Assembly (NCBI RefSeq): GCF_023156535.1 | Contig: NZ_JALNMH010000004.1 | Coordinates: 247,516 to 311,515 of the forward strand | Length of the DNA stretch: 64,000 nucleotides | From: Pseudomarimonas salicorniae | Lineage (GTDB): Bacteria; Pseudomonadota; Gammaproteobacteria; Xanthomonadales; Xanthomonadaceae | Reading direction: 5' to 3' | Shown: positions 42,532 to 51,956 of the stretch, in pieces | Position numbering within the stretch: the first letter of the stretch is position 1 | How the letters are laid out: every line of letters starts with the position of its first letter | Notes under the pieces: generated by a model | Told to the model about the DNA's origin: nothing | Databases searched by the model: none | Seen by the model: only the letters and a program-made list of their open reading frames with translations | Program-made: the position numbers and the translations under genes

Positions 42532-44424
42532 CTACTCGAAGCCGTCGCCAAATACCGGCGGATCCTGGATCGGCCCGCGCATGACCAGAAGATGGTCGGC
42601 AATGTTGTCGCTTGCCGAGAGCAGCGCGATCTGCCGGCCGTCCCCGGACAGCGCCGGCTGCAGGGCAAACTGCGTATAGGACTCGCCGTCGCCTAGGGCA
42701 ATGGAGAGCGCGCGGGTGCGCCCCTGCTGCAGGTCGCGCACCGCCAGCACCGTGCCGGACATGCCCGCCTGGACCTTGAGCTGGCTGTCGCCGGTCTCGA
42801 AGGCTACGAAGCGGCCATCGGCCGAGATCGAAGGCCGCGCGCTGTCGGCATCGGTGGCGCTGCCGTCATCGCGCAGACTGGCGCGCTGCGTGGTGCCAAG
42901 GCAAAGGTCGCGGACGAAGATGTCGGTCGCGCCGTTGAGGTCGCCGGCGACGAGATTGCCCGCCGCCGAGCGGAAGGCGATGCGGCAGCCGTCAGAGGAA
43001 ATGCTCGGCTGGTCGGAGTCCCCGTCGCCCAGCGCGCCGTCGCTGGCGAGGCTTGCCAGAACCGGAATCTCGCTGGCGACATCGAGGCGGAACACGTTGC
43101 TGCGATCGAAGGCCGTGCCCTGCGTGGTCAGGTCCTTGTCGCTGACGAAGGCGATGCGCGTGCCGTCGCGGCTGACATCGGCCTCGGTCGGGGGCGGCGC
43201 GTCGAAGAACGGTCCGCCGATCGGATAGCTGCCCAGCGTGTAGCGGAACGTGCGCCCGGGCAGCGGGCTGCGCACGACGACGCCGAGGTAATGCTGGTAG
43301 CTGCCGACTCCGCCGGTCTGGGTACAGGAGAAGGCCACCGTATGGGCCGAGTCGCCAAGGCTGGGATCGTTGCAGGCCAGCCCGGCGAACAGGGCGCCGC
43401 CGTTCAGGGCCTCCAAGGCGCCGGTGGAGAGGTCGCGCAGGACGATGGCGCGGCGCCCCAGCGCGCCAATGCCCGGCAGGTTGGTCGCCGAACTGGCGAA
43501 GACCACGTGGCTGCCGTCGGGTGCCACATCCGGCTCGCCCGATTCGTCGTTGGCTGCTTCGCCATTGCCGTTCCGGCTCAGCAGCTGGACCTGGCCGATG
43601 CCGCGGTCGAACAGGAAGACGTCGTTGTGGTTGTTGAAGTCCTCGTTGCGGATCGCCGAGGAGGAGGATTCGAAGGCCACGAGGCGGGCGTCTCCGGACA
43701 ACGCCGGGCGCTCGTGACCTCCAGCCACCGGCCGGGCAAAGCGGTCGCGGCTGACGATCTGGGCCAGTCTCGGGCGACCCAACACCCGCGCAAGGCAGGC
43801 CGACCCCGGATCGTTGGCGGTGCCGTTCCAGCGGCCGATGTAGGCGCCGCCGGCGAAGCAGAAGTACTCCCCCTGGTGCCCATCAACGTCGCCGCGCCAC
43901 AGGGTGCCGCCGTCCTCGGCGATGAACACGTCGCTGCCCAGCGGCTGCGGCGTGCCGCCCTGCAGCAGTCCGTACAGACCGACCAGGCGCAGCCCGCCGG
44001 CGAAGTCGAAGAACATCCACTGGTAGCTGCCATCGCTGAGCATGTCGCCGCCGGCGAAGGGGAAGTTGTAGCGGATGGCGGTGGCGGCGCCGTCGAGGTT
44101 GCGGCCCATCAGGCCGATGACCGCATCATCAGGTACGTCGACGCTCTCGAAGGTCTCACCGTTGTAGGGCGGGCTCGGAAGCTGGCAGCCGGCGAAGTCG
44201 CGCAGCGGCTGGTTGCTGGCGGTCTGCGGGCCGACGAAGCGGACGCCGTCGCGGATCACGAAGGCCTGCTGGGCTGAGATGTCCGGGCAGGACGTGAAGG
44301 CCTGCTCGGCCAGCCAGGTGCCCTGGTCGATGCGCACCGAGCGCCGCTGGGCGTCGACATCCATGCTGGCCAGCAGCAGGGCCAGCGCGAAAAGGCATTG
44401 CAGCCGGGATCTGATCACGCCCAT
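42532..44424 (-). CDS. Secreted WD40/TolB-like beta-propeller protein with C-terminal FGDGFE
   Basis: 630 residues with a signal peptide (ALALLLASMDVDAQ, about residues 12-25). The second half carries repeated propeller blades of the PD40/TolB type: PALSGDARLVAFESSSS, PDVAPDGSHVVFASSATNL, SRDGTRIAFVSDKDL, SISSDGCRIAFRSAAGNL, SISADGRFVAFETGDS. The first 200 residues are unassigned. The very end, PPVFGDGFE, matches a short motif seen at the C-termini of many secreted proteins in this lineage. No enzyme motif is visible; a surface or periplasmic binding role is likely. It is convergent with the cyclase gene, 17 bases apart. The 224 bases upstream of its start (44425-44648) hold nothing recognised. 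Confidence 0.82.
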   Translation of the reverse strand: MGVIRSRLQCLFALALLLASMDVDAQRRSVRIDQGTWLAEQAFTSCPDISAQQAFVIRDGVRFVGPQTASNQPLRDFAGCQLPSPPYNGETFESVDVPDDAVIGLMGRNLDGAATAIRYNFPFAGGDMLSDGSYQWMFFDFAGGLRLVGLYGLLQGGTPQPLGSDVFIAEDGGTLWRGDVDGHQGEYFCFAGGAYIGRWNGTANDPGSACLARVLGRPRLAQIVSRDRFARPVAGGHERPALSGDARLVAFESSSSAIRNEDFNNHNDVFLFDRGIGQVQLLSRNGNGEAANDESGEPDVAPDGSHVVFASSATNLPGIGALGRRAIVLRDLSTGALEALNGGALFAGLACNDPSLGDSAHTVAFSCTQTGGVGSYQHYLGVVVRSPLPGRTFRYTLGSYPIGGPFFDAPPPTEADVSRDGTRIAFVSDKDLTTQGTAFDRSNVFRLDVASEIPVLASLASDGALGDGDSDQPSISSDGCRIAFRSAAGNLVAGDLNGATDIFVRDLCLGTTQRASLRDDGSATDADSARPSISADGRFVAFETGDSQLKVQAGMSGTVLAVRDLQQGRTRALSIALGDGESYTQFALQPALSGDGRQIALLSASDNIADHLLVMRGPIQDPPVFGDGFE

Positions 44425-44648
44425 GCGGGTCTCCGATTCTGCGGTTGCGCAGCGGACGCGCCCGCGCAGGGACGCGCTGTTGGCAGCCTACACCTGCCCG
44501 CAGGTGGCTGCCATGCAGGAGTCGCCGGCCCACCTCCGCGGCCCACCCAGACCTACAGGCTCTCGGCCCTTGCGGCGCCGTCAACGCCCCGCATTGCCGC
44601 GTCGATGGCGGGCGCAGAATCCAGATCTGACGAGGCGTTCGCGCGCAG

Positions 44649-44872
44649 CGGATCTGGGCGCAAAGAAGACATTCATAGGGTGCGGCTGGCCGCACCGGGC
44701 GTACCGTCCGAACGCCCGTATCGGTGCGCCAAGGCACACGCTATTGGATTTCGCCCACGCGCAGCGAAGCCCGACCGTAGGAGCGCACATGGGCGCGACC
44801 GCGGCGTGGCGTATTCACCACAGACCGTGGCAAGGGCGAACCTCCGCGGTCGCGGCCATGTCCGCTCCTACG
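44649..44872 (-). repeat. Composite intergenic repeat, copy 5 (modules C'-B', inverted)
   Basis: Module C in reverse complement (44649-44770) begins GATCTGGGCGCAAAGAAGAC and contains the CATAGGGTGCGGCTGGCCGC block. Module B (44777-44871) has the arms GTAGGAGCGCACATGGGCGC and the reverse complement ending CGCTCCTAC. The arms carry GTAGGAGC rather than the GTGGGAG of copies 2-4, which links module B to the GTAG-headed REP class. Confidence 0.85.
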
Positions 44873-44952
44873 AAAAGCCCGCCCATCCGAGGCCGCGGCG
44901 AACGGCAAATATGCGCCCGATCTTGACCTTCAGCCGAGCCTTCTTGATCGGC

Positions 44953-45843
44953 TTACCAGCGGGCCTCGACCACCAGGGCAGGCGCGTCGCCCTGCCAACG
45001 CAGCGCAACGGCCTGTTCGCGCTGGGCGGTGTTGAAGCGCACCACGGCCTTGCCGATGCCATAGCCGATCAACGAGCCGGCCAGCACGTCGGAGGCCCAG
45101 TGCTGATCCTTGCGCATGCGCGACAGGCCGGTCAGCGCGGCCAGGCCATAGGCGCTCCAGACCACGGCCGGCCGATCCTCGTAGTGGCTGGCGATGACGC
45201 TGGCGACGGCAAAGGCCTCGGTGCTGTGGCCGGACGGGAACGCGCGCCGCGACTGGGCATCGCCTCCGAAGGCATTGAAGTCGCCCGAATCACCGTCGAG
45301 GAAGGGCCGGGCGCGACCGAAGGCCTTTTTCAGCTTCGAGGTCACCAGCCCGCCGGCGATCACCGCCGAAACGAAGGCGTCGACGCCAACCGCCTTGGCC
45401 CGTTCGTCCTCCTGCCACCAGCCCCAGCCATAGAAGCCGGCTGCGAGCAGGTGGGTGGTGCTGCGCTCGCCCAGACGATCGGCGCGATGCAGCAGGCTGT
45501 GGCCCCCGGGCGTCGGATCGACGGCATCTCGGATCGGCTCGTCGAGCACGGCCACGGTGGCCGCAATGGCGAGCACGCCAAGCCCGGCGCGACGCCAGTC
45601 ACGGGCGTCCATGCGCGCCGGAGTCGAGGCGAGGTGCCAGAGCAGGCGGCCGCCCTGCCGGAAGAACCGCGGTGAACCGGGCAGCTCGACCTCGGGGTGC
45701 TCGGCAGCGCCCGGCGCGGGCTCGTTCACGGGCACGTCCGATGCCGCACCCATGGCCGGCAGGTAGGGCATCAGCGGACCGCGCCAGGCAGCCTCCGCCG
45801 ACCCGGCAAGACAGCACATCAGCAGTCCCGCCACGCCGCGCAA
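44953..45843 (-). CDS. PAP2-family phosphatase
   Basis: 296 residues with an N-terminal signal or membrane segment. The three catalytic motifs of the PAP2/acid phosphatase superfamily are present in order: KKAFGRARPF (KxxxxxxRP), PSGHST, and SRMRKDQHWASDVLAG (SRxxxxxHxxxD). Hydrophobic helices surround them. Members remove phosphate from phosphatidic acid, undecaprenyl diphosphate or related lipids at the periplasmic face, so recycling of the lipid carrier is one possible role. It lies six bases after the stop of the DUF6159-like gene on the same strand. Confidence 0.88.
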   Translation of the reverse strand: MRGVAGLLMCCLAGSAEAAWRGPLMPYLPAMGAASDVPVNEPAPGAAEHPEVELPGSPRFFRQGGRLLWHLASTPARMDARDWRRAGLGVLAIAATVAVLDEPIRDAVDPTPGGHSLLHRADRLGERSTTHLLAAGFYGWGWWQEDERAKAVGVDAFVSAVIAGGLVTSKLKKAFGRARPFLDGDSGDFNAFGGDAQSRRAFPSGHSTEAFAVASVIASHYEDRPAVVWSAYGLAALTGLSRMRKDQHWASDVLAGSLIGYGIGKAVVRFNTAQREQAVALRWQGDAPALVVEARW

Positions 45844-45849
45844 GGCGGC

Positions 45850-46707
45850 CTACCCCTTCTGCCTGAAGGCCGCGCCGAGCTGGCTGGAATCGAAGCCCTG
45901 CGGGGCCTCTCCTTCGCTGGCGTAGCGGTAGAGGGCGGCCGAATAGATGCCGCTGAGTGCGGCCTGCACCAGACCCAGCAGCAGGGCGATGATCACCGTC
46001 AGCACGCCGATGCCGACGGCCACTGCGGGCATCTGCTGGACGCCGGCCAAGATCGCAAGGCCACCGCCAAGCAGGATGACCGCGAAGAGCAGCAGGCCGC
46101 CCACGGCGCCGATCCCGGCGTTGCCGACCAGGTTCTCGCCCCAGGTGCGCTTGAGCATCGAGGCGCTCTGCTTGAGCGCCTCGATCGGACCGACGTTCTG
46201 CGCGACCAGCACCGGCACGGCGAGGAAGGTCGCCACCGTCCAGGCCACGCCGAGCAGCCCGGCCACCCAGCGCCCCAGCCAGCCGGCACGCTGCTGCAGC
46301 GCGCGCAGCAGCAGTCCGACCGTGGCGGCGATCAGCGCATAGCCGAAGATCGCACCGATCCGCGAGAAGGCGATGCGGAAGCCGTCGGCCACGGTCGGGT
46401 CGCCCCCCTTCAGTCGGATCATCGCCGCACCGACCAGGGCCGAGTTGAAGAAGAAGATGACGAAGTACTGGGTCAGATAGAACGCAAACGTCCACAGCGC
46501 CACGGCGACGCTGCCGCCCTCCTCGCCCCATTGCCGCTGCAGGGCCTCGGGACCGCCGATCAGGCCCAGCGGCAGCAGGAAGCTGGCCGCAACCAGCAGG
46601 GCCGCAACCGAGCTGATCAGCGGGAACACCAGCAGCTCGCTGTCCGAACGCAGGACCGCGGCACTGGCCTTGATCAGCGACCAGCTGCGCGAAAGGGTGG
46701 CGAACAT
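45850..46707 (-). CDS. Integral membrane protein, DUF6159-like
   Basis: 285 residues with about six hydrophobic helices. The N-terminal SWSLIKASAAVLRSDSELLV and the following FPLISSVAALLV match the pattern of DUF6159 membrane proteins, which have no known function. Conserved glycine-rich helices (GNAGIGAVGGLLLFAVIL) lie in the second half. The ATG at 46707 is chosen because the family motif starts within a few residues; the upstream frame is not hydrophobic. It is followed by PAP2 with a 6-base gap, so the two probably share a transcript. Confidence 0.72.
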   Translation of the reverse strand: MFATLSRSWSLIKASAAVLRSDSELLVFPLISSVAALLVAASFLLPLGLIGGPEALQRQWGEEGGSVAVALWTFAFYLTQYFVIFFFNSALVGAAMIRLKGGDPTVADGFRIAFSRIGAIFGYALIAATVGLLLRALQQRAGWLGRWVAGLLGVAWTVATFLAVPVLVAQNVGPIEALKQSASMLKRTWGENLVGNAGIGAVGGLLLFAVILLGGGLAILAGVQQMPAVAVGIGVLTVIIALLLGLVQAALSGIYSAALYRYASEGEAPQGFDSSQLGAAFRQKG

Positions 46708-46826
46708 GGGCGACTCCGGCGCGAAGGCTGACTGTCGATGATACGCCGGCGACGGCGCGGGCTTGTCGCGCGCCGCTGGCGGCGGCACCCTCGGGACTGG
46801 ATCCGGACACGAGACGGAGAGTGGAG

Positions 46827-48266
46827 ATGGCCGAGCGCGAAGTCGACGTGGCGATCATCGGCGCCGGCACCGCGGGCATGACCGCGTTCCGGGCCGCCCG
46901 CGAGCACACCGACGATGTCTGGCTGATCGATCCCGGTCCGCTTGGCACGACCTGCGCCCGGGTCGGCTGCATGCCGAGCAAGCTGCTGATCGCCGCGGCC
47001 GATGCCGCCCACCATGTCGAGGCAGCCGCCGGCTTCGGCGTCCACGCCGGTGCGCCGAGGATCGACGGACCGGCGGTGATGCAGCGCCTGCGCGCCGAGC
47101 GCGATCGCTTCGTCGGCTTCGTCCTTGAAGCGGTCCAGCGCTGGCCGCAGGAGCGCATCCTGCGCCAGCGCGCCCGCTTCGTCGCGCCGATGACCCTGCA
47201 GCTGGAAGGCGGGGAGCGCCTGCGCGCCGGGCGCATCGTCATCGCCACCGGCTCCTCGCCCATCGTTCCACCGGACTGGCGCGAGGCGCTGGGCGATCGC
47301 CTGCTGACCAGCGACGACGTCTTCGAATGGACCGATCTGCCGCGCTCGCTGGCCGTGGTCGGCGCCGGCGTGATCGGGCTGGAGCTGGGCCAGGCGCTGT
47401 CTCGGCTCGGCGTGAAGGTGAGGATCCTCGACCGCGGTGGCCGCCCCGGGGGCCTGACCGACCCGCGGGTGCTGGAGCACGCCCGCGGCCTGCTCGCCTC
47501 GCGCCTGCCGCTTGCGCTGCAGGCCAGCGTCGAGCGCGTCGAACGCGACGGCGAAGGGGTGCGGGTCTGCTGGACGCGTGATGGCCAGGCTCACGAGGAA
47601 CGCTTCGATGCCCTGCTCTGCGCCATCGGTCGGGCGCCCAACCTGGATGGTCTCGACCTCGACGCCGCCGGCTTGCCGCGCGACGCGCGCGGTCGCCTGC
47701 AGGCCTCGGCGGATACCGCCCGGGTCGGCGACAGCGCCGTGTTCGTCGCCGGCGACGCCGGCACCCGGCGCATGCTGCTGCACGAGGCCGCCGACGAGGG
47801 ACGGATCGCCGGCGACAATGCCGGCCGCTATCCCGACGTCCGCGCCCATCCGCGCGGCACCGGCCTCGCCGTGGTGTTCAGCGATCCGCAGATCGCCATT
47901 GCGGGCCGCAGCCACGCCGAACTGGAGGCCGACGGCGTCGAGTTCGCCTGCGGGGCGCTCGACTTCGACGACCAGGGCCGCTCGCGGGTGATGCGCCGCA
48001 ATGCCGGCCTGATCAGGGTCTATGGCGAGCGCCACACCGGCCGTTTCCTCGGCGCCGAGATGATCGCCCCGGCCGCCGAGCACCTCGCCCATCTTTTGGC
48101 CTGGTCAGTGCACGCCGGCATGACCGTGCAGCAGATGCTCGACGCGCCGTTCTACCACCCGGTCATCGAGGAGGGAGTGCGCAGCGCCTTGCGCGAACTC
48201 AACCGCGCCCTGCTGATGGGCCCGCCGCCTATCGAACGCTGCCTGGACTGCGGCCCCGGCGCCTGA
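46827..48266 (+). CDS. Dihydrolipoyl dehydrogenase-like pyridine nucleotide-disulfide oxidoreductase
   Basis: 479 residues. The FAD motif IIGAGTAGMTAFRAARE is followed by the redox-active disulfide in TTCARVGCMPSKLL (C-x4-C). The NAD-binding VVGAGVIGLELGQALSRLG lies near residue 180, ALLCAIGRAPN and VFVAGDAG follow, and the C-terminal dimerisation domain has FYHPVIEEGVRSAL, where the His-Glu pair of the E3 active site would sit. It would reoxidise dihydrolipoamide or a similar dithiol with NAD. No E1, E2 or lipoyl protein is nearby, so it is an orphan E3-like enzyme rather than a pyruvate dehydrogenase subunit. Confidence 0.85.
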   Translation: MAEREVDVAIIGAGTAGMTAFRAAREHTDDVWLIDPGPLGTTCARVGCMPSKLLIAAADAAHHVEAAAGFGVHAGAPRIDGPAVMQRLRAERDRFVGFVLEAVQRWPQERILRQRARFVAPMTLQLEGGERLRAGRIVIATGSSPIVPPDWREALGDRLLTSDDVFEWTDLPRSLAVVGAGVIGLELGQALSRLGVKVRILDRGGRPGGLTDPRVLEHARGLLASRLPLALQASVERVERDGEGVRVCWTRDGQAHEERFDALLCAIGRAPNLDGLDLDAAGLPRDARGRLQASADTARVGDSAVFVAGDAGTRRMLLHEAADEGRIAGDNAGRYPDVRAHPRGTGLAVVFSDPQIAIAGRSHAELEADGVEFACGALDFDDQGRSRVMRRNAGLIRVYGERHTGRFLGAEMIAPAAEHLAHLLAWSVHAGMTVQQMLDAPFYHPVIEEGVRSALRELNRALLMGPPPIERCLDCGPGA

Positions 48267-48271
48267 ACCTT

Positions 48272-48300
48272 CCGCTGGCCCGGGTTGCCGGGGCCAGCGG
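48272..48300. terminator. Bidirectional hairpin between convergent genes
   Basis: CCGCTGGCCC (48272-48281) pairs perfectly with GGGCCAGCGG (48291-48300), in the 48-base gap between the converging oxidoreductase and ABC/aminopeptidase genes. There is no T-tract on either strand. Confidence 0.5.
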
Positions 48301-48314
48301 ACGTCGCGCCGCGC

Positions 48315-51300
48315 CTACAGGTCGACCCTGCGCCGATTGTCATCCGGCACCCGGTCTATCAGCTTGTTGTACGGATCGATACCGGCATCGAAGGGCTCGC
48401 CGTCGACCACCACCTCGATGGTGCCGGTCTCGGCATCGATGCGATGTTTCGACAGGTAAAGGACGCGCTCATCCGCCTCCTCGCCGCCGGGCGGACGGGC
48501 GAACACGCCGATGTCGACCTCGTGGCCCAGCGCCAGCGGCGATTCCTTGCCCTTGCCATCGGCCTCGACCTTGCCGGCGTGGTACTCCAGGGTCACGGTG
48601 TACTTGCCGTCGTCGCGCTTGACCGCCTTTGCCGATTTCAGGCGGTGGTCGTAGAAGACGATCTTCTCGAACAGCTCCTCGATCAGCGGATGGTGCTTCG
48701 GATCGGTGTCCTCGCGCAGGTAGGCGAGGAAGTCCGCCGAGTTCGTGTATGGCGCCGACTGGAAGCCCTTGTCCTCGAGGAAGCGCTTCAGGGTCGCATT
48801 CAGCTTCCGCTCGCCGATCGCGTCCTTGAGTGCATAGAACACCAGCGAGCCCTTGCGGTAATGGATGTAGGGCTGGTTCTCCACCCGGTACAGCGGCACC
48901 TCCTCCAGCAGCTCGCTGCTGCGCCCGGAGAGGTAGCGATCCAGCTCGTACTTGAGGAAGCGGCGCATCTTGTGCGGGCCGTACTCGCGCTCCATGACCA
49001 TCAGCGCCGAGTACTGCGAGAGCGATTCGATCAGCATGGTCGAACCCTGCTGGCCGGCGCCGACCACCTGGTGACCCCACCACTGGTGGGCGATCTCGTG
49101 CGCGGTCACGTAGAACACGTAGTCGATGGCGTCCGGGTCGCGCAGGTCGGCGATGAAGCCGATCGACTCCGAGAACGGCACCGTGTTGGCGAAGCTCTGC
49201 GCGAAACTGGCGTAGCGCGGAAATTCCAGGATGCGCATCTGCCGGAACTGGTAGGGCGTGAACTCGCTGTTGAAGTACTCGAAGCTCTTCTTGCTGGCCT
49301 CGACCATGCGCTCGACGTTCCAGTGGTGGTCGGGATGGTGGTAGACCTCGATGTCGATGCCATTCCAGCGGTCGCGTCGCACCTCCCAGCGCGCCGACAG
49401 CCAGGCGGCGAAGTTCACGATCGGCGCATCCATCTTGTAGTGGAAGTGGCGGCGACCGTCCTCGGTCCATTCGCGCTGCAGGTAGCCCGGGGCCAGGGCG
49501 ATCTGGTCGGGGTCGGTGGAGACCATGGTCTCGAACTCGATCCAGTCGCCGTCGTCGCCGAACACGTAGTTTCCGCGCGCCGACTCGTCCTCCAGCTTGG
49601 GCATGCGCTCGGCCTCTTCAAGACCCCGCTTCTTGCGCTCGCTGCGGTCGAGCAGGCGGCGGCCTTCGTTGTAGCCGAACGAGGGCAGGAAACCGCTGTT
49701 GAAGAAGGTGCCATTCTCGACCACCTGGGTCTGCCCCGTGCCATTGGAGAAGCCTTCCGCGTCAAAGCGCAGGCGGAAGCTGAACTCGCGTGACTCACCC
49801 GGCTGCATGGGCGTATCCAAGGCGTACTGCCAGACGCCCTGGTCGCGGTCCTCCTTCGTCAGGGTGGCGCCGCCGAGCTCGATCTCCAGCTGCTCCAGCG
49901 AGGGCTGGATCTCCAGATGCAGCATCGGGATCGGCGAGTCGTGCGGGTTCTCCACCCGATATCGCACCAGGCTGTCGACGCGACGGTCCGCCGGATGGAT
50001 GTCGATATCGGTGAAGATGGCGCGGATCTTCGGCTGGGCGAGGTCCTTGAGCGCCGCATAGGCCTTCTCGTACTCGGCCTGCCGATCCATGGCCTTGTCA
50101 CCGGGCAGGTAGGCATCGATGCCGGTGCGCTCGGCCAGCACCATGGTGTTCCAGTAGACGAAGCTGCCGATGCCGATAAAGGCAGCCAGCGACACGGCCA
50201 GCGCGCCACCGGTGGCCGGCGTCAGCCGGCGCCTGGCCTCTCGAAGCCGCTCGCGGAAGCTGGAGCGGTTGCCACGTACCCAGAACAGCAGGCCGAGCAC
50301 GAACAGCACGGCCACAAACGCACCCCAGTAGCCGCGGAACCACAGATGGCCGACCAGGAAATGGCCGAAGCCGTTCATGTCGGAGTACGGCACGCCCGGC
50401 GCGCCCATCGGACGGTACAGGTTGTTTTCGAGGTTCAGCACGCCCATCACGATGCGGCTGGCGATGTAGACCAGCATCAGCAGGTAGCCGATCGCCTTGC
50501 TGTTGGTCAGCACCATCAGGAACAGGGCCAGCACGCCCATCATCGCGAAGGGCAGGCAGGTCAGCAGCATCTGCTGCAGGTAGAGGCCGAACTCGAACTC
50601 GTAGTATCCGCGGGCGATCTGGTTGATCAGGGCGGCGAGGATGCCGACCGAGTAGAAGGCCAGCACCACGGCGACCAGGGCAGTGGCCTTGGCCGCGAAG
50701 GGAATCCAGTCGGCGTTCGGATAGGCGTCGGTGACCTCTGCGATGCGCTGGGCGCGCTCGCGGAAAACCAGCTCGCCGGCGTAGAACACCACGACGATGA
50801 TCAGGAACAGCGAGAACGAGCCGGCGATCAGCTCGCTCATCCGGCCCGTGGTCGGATAGATGCTCGTGCCGAAGGTCTGATCACCGAAGTACAGATTGAC
50901 GACCAGGATCATCAGGCCGATGGCCAGCATCACCAGCAGGGGCACGCCGCGGAGCACGCCCTTGGTGTCGAACCAGGCCTGGTGCAGATACTGGCGGAAC
51001 TGGGCGCCGAAGCCGCTGGCCAGGCTGGCCGTCGGCACGCTGATGGCCGCGCGGCTCCCCTGGGATACGCCGCCCTTGGCCTCGGTTTCGCGCTTGCGGC
51101 GCCGCCCCCAGGTCAGCCCCTCGCGATCGGTTCGGAACAGCCGGTAGGACAGCCACACCAGAGCCAGGCTCACGCCCAGCCAGAGCAGGCGATTGGCCAA
51201 CAGCACTCCGTTGACCGTCGGGGTCCGGGTATTGCCCTCTTCCGCCGACCAGTAGCGGGTGACGTCATTGATCGCCTGCTGACCGAAGGGATCGAGCAAG

Positions 51301-51917
51301 GCGCCGATCCAGCGCGTGTCGAGGTCGGCGGTCAGGGTGCCGGTGACGATGCTGATGGCGAAGTAGGCGATCACACCGATATACGTAGCCAGCATCGATC
51401 GCGTGCTGACCGCGAGGCAGAACAGCAGGGCGGCCACGAACAGCATGTTCGGCAGCAGCAGCACGCCATAGGTCCAGACATACGGTTCCAGCGTCGTCGG
51501 ACCAAGCCGGTCGGCGTCGACCCAGGGCATGGCATAGCCGGCGAGGATGCCGAAGCCAACGAAAACCATGACCGCGAAGGTGGCGAAATAGCCGCCGAGG
51601 AAACGCCCCAGCAGGTAGTCACGCTTCTTCACCGGCGTAGTGAAGAACAGCTCGGCGGTGCGGGTATCGAAATCGCGCAATGCACCGCCGGCGACGAAGA
51701 TCACCACCAGGAACATGGCGATCACCGCGAAGCCGTTGAGCAGGCCGATGATCACGGTGGGCGCGTTGCGGTAGACGTTGCCGATCGCCCCACCGAGCTG
51801 GACCACGTCGGAGGAGCTGGCACCGAAGGCGAGCAGGCCGAAGATCAGCGCCACCACCCAGAACACCGGGTTGGCGAACTGCTGGCGAAGCTCGAAGGCA
51901 AGGATGTGACGAAGCAT
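48315..51917 (-). CDS. ABC-2 type permease fused to M1 aminopeptidase
   Basis: 1200 residues. The N-terminal half (1-600) has two sets of about six membrane helices of the ABC-2 export type (MLRHILAFELRQQFANPVFW; LLVMLAIGLMILVVNLYFG). The C-terminal half is an M1 gluzincin peptidase with the zinc site His940-Glu941-x-x-His944 (HEIAHQWWGHQ) and Glu964 in LIESLSQY. The active site would face the periplasm. This fusion is a recognised family in gammaproteobacteria and Bacteroidota; the substrate is unknown, possibly a peptide that is trimmed and moved. The ATPase partner is the gene upstream at 52077-52949. Confidence 0.9.
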   Translation of the reverse strand: MLRHILAFELRQQFANPVFWVVALIFGLLAFGASSSDVVQLGGAIGNVYRNAPTVIIGLLNGFAVIAMFLVVIFVAGGALRDFDTRTAELFFTTPVKKRDYLLGRFLGGYFATFAVMVFVGFGILAGYAMPWVDADRLGPTTLEPYVWTYGVLLLPNMLFVAALLFCLAVSTRSMLATYIGVIAYFAISIVTGTLTADLDTRWIGALLDPFGQQAINDVTRYWSAEEGNTRTPTVNGVLLANRLLWLGVSLALVWLSYRLFRTDREGLTWGRRRKRETEAKGGVSQGSRAAISVPTASLASGFGAQFRQYLHQAWFDTKGVLRGVPLLVMLAIGLMILVVNLYFGDQTFGTSIYPTTGRMSELIAGSFSLFLIIVVVFYAGELVFRERAQRIAEVTDAYPNADWIPFAAKATALVAVVLAFYSVGILAALINQIARGYYEFEFGLYLQQMLLTCLPFAMMGVLALFLMVLTNSKAIGYLLMLVYIASRIVMGVLNLENNLYRPMGAPGVPYSDMNGFGHFLVGHLWFRGYWGAFVAVLFVLGLLFWVRGNRSSFRERLREARRRLTPATGGALAVSLAAFIGIGSFVYWNTMVLAERTGIDAYLPGDKAMDRQAEYEKAYAALKDLAQPKIRAIFTDIDIHPADRRVDSLVRYRVENPHDSPIPMLHLEIQPSLEQLEIELGGATLTKEDRDQGVWQYALDTPMQPGESREFSFRLRFDAEGFSNGTGQTQVVENGTFFNSGFLPSFGYNEGRRLLDRSERKKRGLEEAERMPKLEDESARGNYVFGDDGDWIEFETMVSTDPDQIALAPGYLQREWTEDGRRHFHYKMDAPIVNFAAWLSARWEVRRDRWNGIDIEVYHHPDHHWNVERMVEASKKSFEYFNSEFTPYQFRQMRILEFPRYASFAQSFANTVPFSESIGFIADLRDPDAIDYVFYVTAHEIAHQWWGHQVVGAGQQGSTMLIESLSQYSALMVMEREYGPHKMRRFLKYELDRYLSGRSSELLEEVPLYRVENQPYIHYRKGSLVFYALKDAIGERKLNATLKRFLEDKGFQSAPYTNSADFLAYLREDTDPKHHPLIEELFEKIVFYDHRLKSAKAVKRDDGKYTVTLEYHAGKVEADGKGKESPLALGHEVDIGVFARPPGGEEADERVLYLSKHRIDAETGTIEVVVDGEPFDAGIDPYNKLIDRVPDDNRRRVDL

Positions 51918-51956
51918 GGCGGGTCCTCGAATCCGGCTCGGGGCCGGGCTGCGCTC

